In this document: piece by piece, positions 60,194-64,000 of the stretch
How the letters are laid out: each line of letters begins with the position of its first letter
Position numbering within the stretch: position 1 is the first letter of the stretch
Origin: Hexactinellida sp. DTS-2022
Taxonomy: Eukaryota; Porifera; Hexactinellida
Direction of reading: 5' to 3'
NCBI GenBank assembly: GCA_028753945.1
Contig: JAPNXP010000009.1
Location: forward strand, 1,984,001-2,048,000
DNA length: 64,000 nucleotides
The notes under the pieces: generated by a model
Databases searched by the model: none
Told to the model about the DNA's origin: nothing
What the model saw: only the letters and a program-made list of their open reading frames with translations
Translations under genes and position numbers: made by a program

Positions 60194-61500
60194 TTATTAT
60201 TTTTATTTTTTCTCCGTAGACGGTGCCCTGGCCTGAGCTTTATAGTTGATGGGCTGAAACTTGGCATGTAGGTGCGTATGGACCGTCTAATTTGCACCTG
60301 GGGTTACGATTTTTGATTAACGAATTTTTGACACATCTTTAACACCTTTCAAAATTTGTCTGGTCCATAACTCAAAATATGTTTTACTAAACCCCCAAAT
60401 TTTATTTCACATTTGGATTCACCATAAAATTCTGCGTCTGATGGGAGAAGAAATCTTTCAATAAAGGTTTTTATTTCTGCCATAAATGGCGGTTAAAATT
60501 ACTTGTTTACTCACACTTCAATTTCAGTAAAGTGTTAAATCTAATTCTATTGTTTCAACTTGTAATAATTATATTGATTTAACTTGTTAAATCTTACTCT
60601 ATTGTTTCAACTTGAGATAAATATATTGATTCAACTTATAAATTCCAGCTGGCTTCTATTTAATTGTAGTATTACTATACAATGGATTAAATAAGATATA
60701 ATGATATAAGGAATTTGTTGACTAAACTCAAATCACCGTGGATAACAATGCTAAAATAAATAACTAATAAATTAATTTATTATCAATAAGTAATGAATGA
60801 ATGGCATTAAACTAAAGATGGTTTATGATAGAACCGTTAAGATTTTACATACCACAACAACGACAGATTATGTGATTATATTTACTTCTGCGTTAATATT
60901 ATTGCACTGTTAATATACTGACGTAATTATTTATAATTAATTCAGTCAGTATATGACTTATATAGATGCTTCCAATTTGTTTATTAGGGGTTATCGAGTG
61001 TGCGGAATTGAAATTTGATGGACAAATTAATTTATTTATAATTTATGACAAAATAATTAAACTTAATAAATATAAGTTGACATTGAAATTGGTGTTAAAT
61101 TATAAATAATATTAATAATTATATATACTAATTAATTAAATATCATAAATCTCAGAGATCATAGAAGATGGAAACAAACTTTCAATTTATCAATTGGTCC
61201 TTATGGCACGTGGCACCTATACAAGTGGGTCTTGACACCTTGAGGTGATGATGACATCGTTAAAAAAATGTGTTTTTACAATTTTGTTAATTCGATATTA
61301 AAAATGGGTTAGTTCATGTTGGGTGATGACCCAACACTCACATAAAAAATGCTGAGTCATCAGTTGTTATATTCTACTCAAACTTGAATATCGCTAAAAG
61401 GAAGTGAACTAAAACGAAACTTCCACCACTCTAAGGGTCGATGCCTTCTGTAACACCTTTTTGAAATGATTTAACACCTTTATAGTGATGATGACTTGGC

Positions 61501-61632
61501 GAAAAAAAATCCAAAATTTCATCCTGTGCCGACAGCATGTTCCATTGGAGGCACTATCAATAAACCACCAACAAAAATAGTGCATCCAAGGAACATGCGT
61601 CGGCACAGGATGCAATTTTGGATTTTTTTTAT
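61501..61632. repeat. Satellite hairpin copy 11
   Basis: Left CATCCTGTGCC with right GGCACAGGATG: both arms differ from the common CAGCC/GGCTG so that pairing is kept. The loop-side ends are shortened (AAAAATAGTGCATCC). Confidence 0.85.
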
Positions 61633-62356
61633 TATTATTATTATTTCTCCGTAGCAGGTGCCCTGGCCACACCTGTATACATAGAGGGCTGAAACTTGGC
61701 ATGTAGATTCGGAGTCGACGTCTAATTTGCACCTGGGGTTACGATTTTGTATTAACAAATTCTTGACACATCTTTAACACCTTTCAAAATTTGTCTGGTC
61801 CATAACTCAAAAAATGTTTTACTAAACCCCAAAATTTTATTTCACATTTGGATTCGCCATAAAATTCTGCGTCTGATGGGAGAAGAAATTTTTCAATAAA
61901 GGGGTCAATTTCTGCCATAAATGGGGGTTGAAATTTCTTTGTTTACTGACACTTCAATTTCAGTAAAGTGTTAAATCTAATTCTATTGTTTCAACTTGTA
62001 ATAATTATATTGATTTAACTTGTTAAATCCTACTCTAGTGATTCAACTTGCGATAATTATATTGATTTAACTTATAAATTCCAGCTGGCTTCTATTTAAT
62101 TTTAGTATTACTATACAATTGATTAAATTAAATAATATAATATAAGGAATTTGTTGACTCAACTCAACCAACCATGGATAACATTGCTAAAATAAATAAC
62201 TAATAATATAATTTATTATCAATACATAATGAATGAATGGCATTAAACTCAAGATGGTTTATGATAGAAACAAACTTCAAATTTATCTCCCGTCCTTGTG
62301 GCTCGGATCAATTAACAAATGGATCATGACACCTTGAGGCGTTGATGACTTGGCGA

Positions 62357-62484
62357 AAAAAAATCCAAAATTGCAGATGTGCTGACAGCATGTTCTTTTG
62401 GAGGCACTATCAATAACCCACCAACAAAATATAGTGCCACCAAAGGAACATGCGTCGGCACAGCTGCAATTTTGTATTTTTTTA
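62357..62484. repeat. Satellite hairpin copy 12
   Basis: Left GCAGATGTGCTGAC, right GTCGGCACAGCTGC; two mismatches, and the shortened stem form on both sides. Confidence 0.8.
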
Positions 62485-63216
62485 TTATTATTATTTTTAT
62501 TTTTTCTCCGTAGACGGTGCCCTGGCCTGAGCTTTATAGTTGATGGGCTGAAACTTGGCATGTAGGTGCGTATGGACCGTCTAATTTGCACCTGGGGTTA
62601 CGATTTTTTATTAACAAATTTTTGACACATCTTTAACACCTTTCAAAATTTGTCTGGTCCATAGCTAGAAAAATGTTTTACTAAACCCCCAAATTTTATT
62701 TCACATTTGGATTCACCATAAAATTCTGCGTCTGATGGGAGAAGAAAATTTGTTAAAATTGGTTTAATTTCTGCCTTAGATGGGGGTTGAAATTCCTTTG
62801 TTTACTCAACACTTCAATTTCAATAAAACTGTGAAATCTAATTCCATTGTTTCAACTTGTAATAATTATATTGATTTAACTTGTTAAAGCTTTCACTATT
62901 GTTTCAACTTGCGATAATTAAATTGATTCAACTTATAAATTCCAGCTGGCTTCTATTTAATTCTAGTATTACTATACAATGGATTAAATAAAATAATATA
63001 ATATAAGGAATTTGTTGACTAAACTCAAATCACCGTGGATAACATTGCTAAAATAACTAACTAATAATATAATTCATTATCAATACATAATGAATGAATG
63101 GCATTAAACTCTAGATGGTTTATGATAGAAACAAACTTCAAATTTATCTACCGTTCCTTGTGACTCGGACCAAATAACAAATGCTTCTTCACACCTTGGG
63201 CGTTGATGACTTGGCG

Positions 63217-63348
63217 AAAAAAAATCCAAAATTGCAGCCTGCGCCGACAGCATGTTCCTTTGGAGGCACTATCAATAAACAACCAACAAAATATAGTGCC
63301 ACCAAAGGAACATGCGTCGGCACAGGGTGCAATTTTGGATTTTTATTA
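63217..63348. repeat. Satellite hairpin copy 13
   Basis: Nearly identical to copy 4 (3750-3882), with CAGCCTGCGCC and GGCACAGGGTG, and the same upstream CTTCTTCACACCTTGGGCG. Copies 4 and 13 thus share a recent source although 59 kb apart. Confidence 0.85.
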
Positions 63349-63356
63349 TTATTTTT

Positions 63357-63615
63357 ATTACTGTGCCGACTATACTATAGTATAGTGGCCCAGTATTGGA
63401 ATCACTGCCTTTATTACTGTGCCGACTATACTATAGTATAGTGGCCCAGTATTGGAATCACTGCCTTTATTATTACTGTGCCGACTATACTATAGTATAG
63501 TGGCCCAGTATTGGAATCACTGCCTTTATTATTATTATTATTATTTATATTATTATTACTGTGCCGACTATACTATAGTATAGTGGCCCAGTATTGGAAT
63601 CACTGCCTTTATTTA
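63357..63615 (+). repeat. Second array of four short palindrome modules
   Basis: Four copies of the TGTGCCGACTATACTATAGT module at about 63361, 63418, 63477 and 63561, with (TTA)n spacers. Compared with the array at 58.7 kb the copies read AGTATTGGAATC rather than AGTATTAGAATC, so each array was amplified separately. Confidence 0.9.
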
Positions 63616-64000
63616 TATTATTATTATTTTTATTTTTTCTCCGTAGACGGTGCCCTGGCAAGAGCTTAATTGTTGATGGGCTGAAACTTGGCATGTAGGT
63701 GCGATGGGACCGTCTAATTTGCACCTGGGGTTACGATTTTTGATTACGAAATTTTGCACACATCTTTAACACCTTTCAAAATTTGTCTGGTCCATAACTC
63801 AAAATATGCTTTAATAAACCCCCAAATTTTATTTCATATTTGGATTCACCATAAAATTCTGCGTATGATGGGTGAAGAAAATTTTCAATAAATGGTTTAA
63901 TTTCTGCCATAAATGGGGGTTGAAATTTCTTTGTTTACTCACACTTCAATTTCAGTAAAAGTGTTAAATCTAATTCCATTGTTTCAACTTGTAATAATTA

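Larger units (their letters stand above)
58357..64000 (+). repeat. Satellite-like array, right block
   Basis: Same units and orientation as the left block. Hairpin centres near 58616, 60127, 61566, 62420 and 63282, with spacings of 1511, 1439, 854 and 862 bp. The array runs off the window end. Open frames such as 59954-60178 or 63181-63441 are hairpin translations. Confidence 0.85.

Overview
The window looks like an AT-rich, repeat-rich stretch of an animal genome. The visible genes are metazoan types: a bHLH-PAS factor, a sorcin/grancalcin-type penta-EF-hand protein, a BTB-BACK protein, a RapGAP and a DHHC palmitoyltransferase. Inferred introns have GT-AG borders, from 58 bp to over 600 bp. 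The species cannot be named from this sequence; a non-bilaterian or other marine invertebrate is only a guess.

Layout. 1-9.6 kb and 58.4-64 kb are arrays of the same 0.85-1.5 kb repeat, each unit carrying a ~130 bp near-perfect hairpin. Fragments and inverted pieces of this satellite recur at 33.0, 34.5, 37.9, 39.0, 53.3, 54.0 and 55.2-57.7 kb. Between the arrays are five host genes, all on the minus strand: bHLH-PAS (13.4-14.4 kb), penta-EF-hand (40.3-41.3 kb, 2 exons), BTB-BACK (42.1-44.5 kb, 5 visible exons, 5' end missing), RapGAP (49.0-51.0 kb, 6 exons in consistent phase, short C-terminus) and DHHC acyltransferase (52.1-52.8 kb, no intron seen).

The centre (16-33 kb) is a giant foldback. 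Inverted arms of 4.2-4.4 kb flank a 7.1 kb DNA transposon (20233-27366) with ~710 bp terminal inverted repeats and an 11 bp target duplication. The transposon encodes a two-exon protein of ~1326 aa. It starts with a hydrophobic segment ending in a 2A-like NPGP motif, continues with a DDE/RNase-H-like region carrying a C..H insertion (Mutator/NOF-like), and ends in an OTU cysteine-protease domain. Downstream of its stop codon, on the same strand, 25782-25833 matches a complete hammerhead ribozyme core with three stems. The layout resembles Drosophila FB-NOF, with added OTU, 2A-like and ribozyme modules. This is the most unusual system in the window.

Around it are two more foldback elements with 9-10 bp target duplications (31469-32705, 34602-36446), about ten non-autonomous hAT-like elements with 8 bp duplications, TA-flanked MITEs, a TTAA-flanked insertion whose empty site is visible in neighbouring repeat copies, and a decayed second Mutator-like transposase (45.8-46.6 kb). 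All coordinates and splice sites were read by eye; no search or folding program was run.
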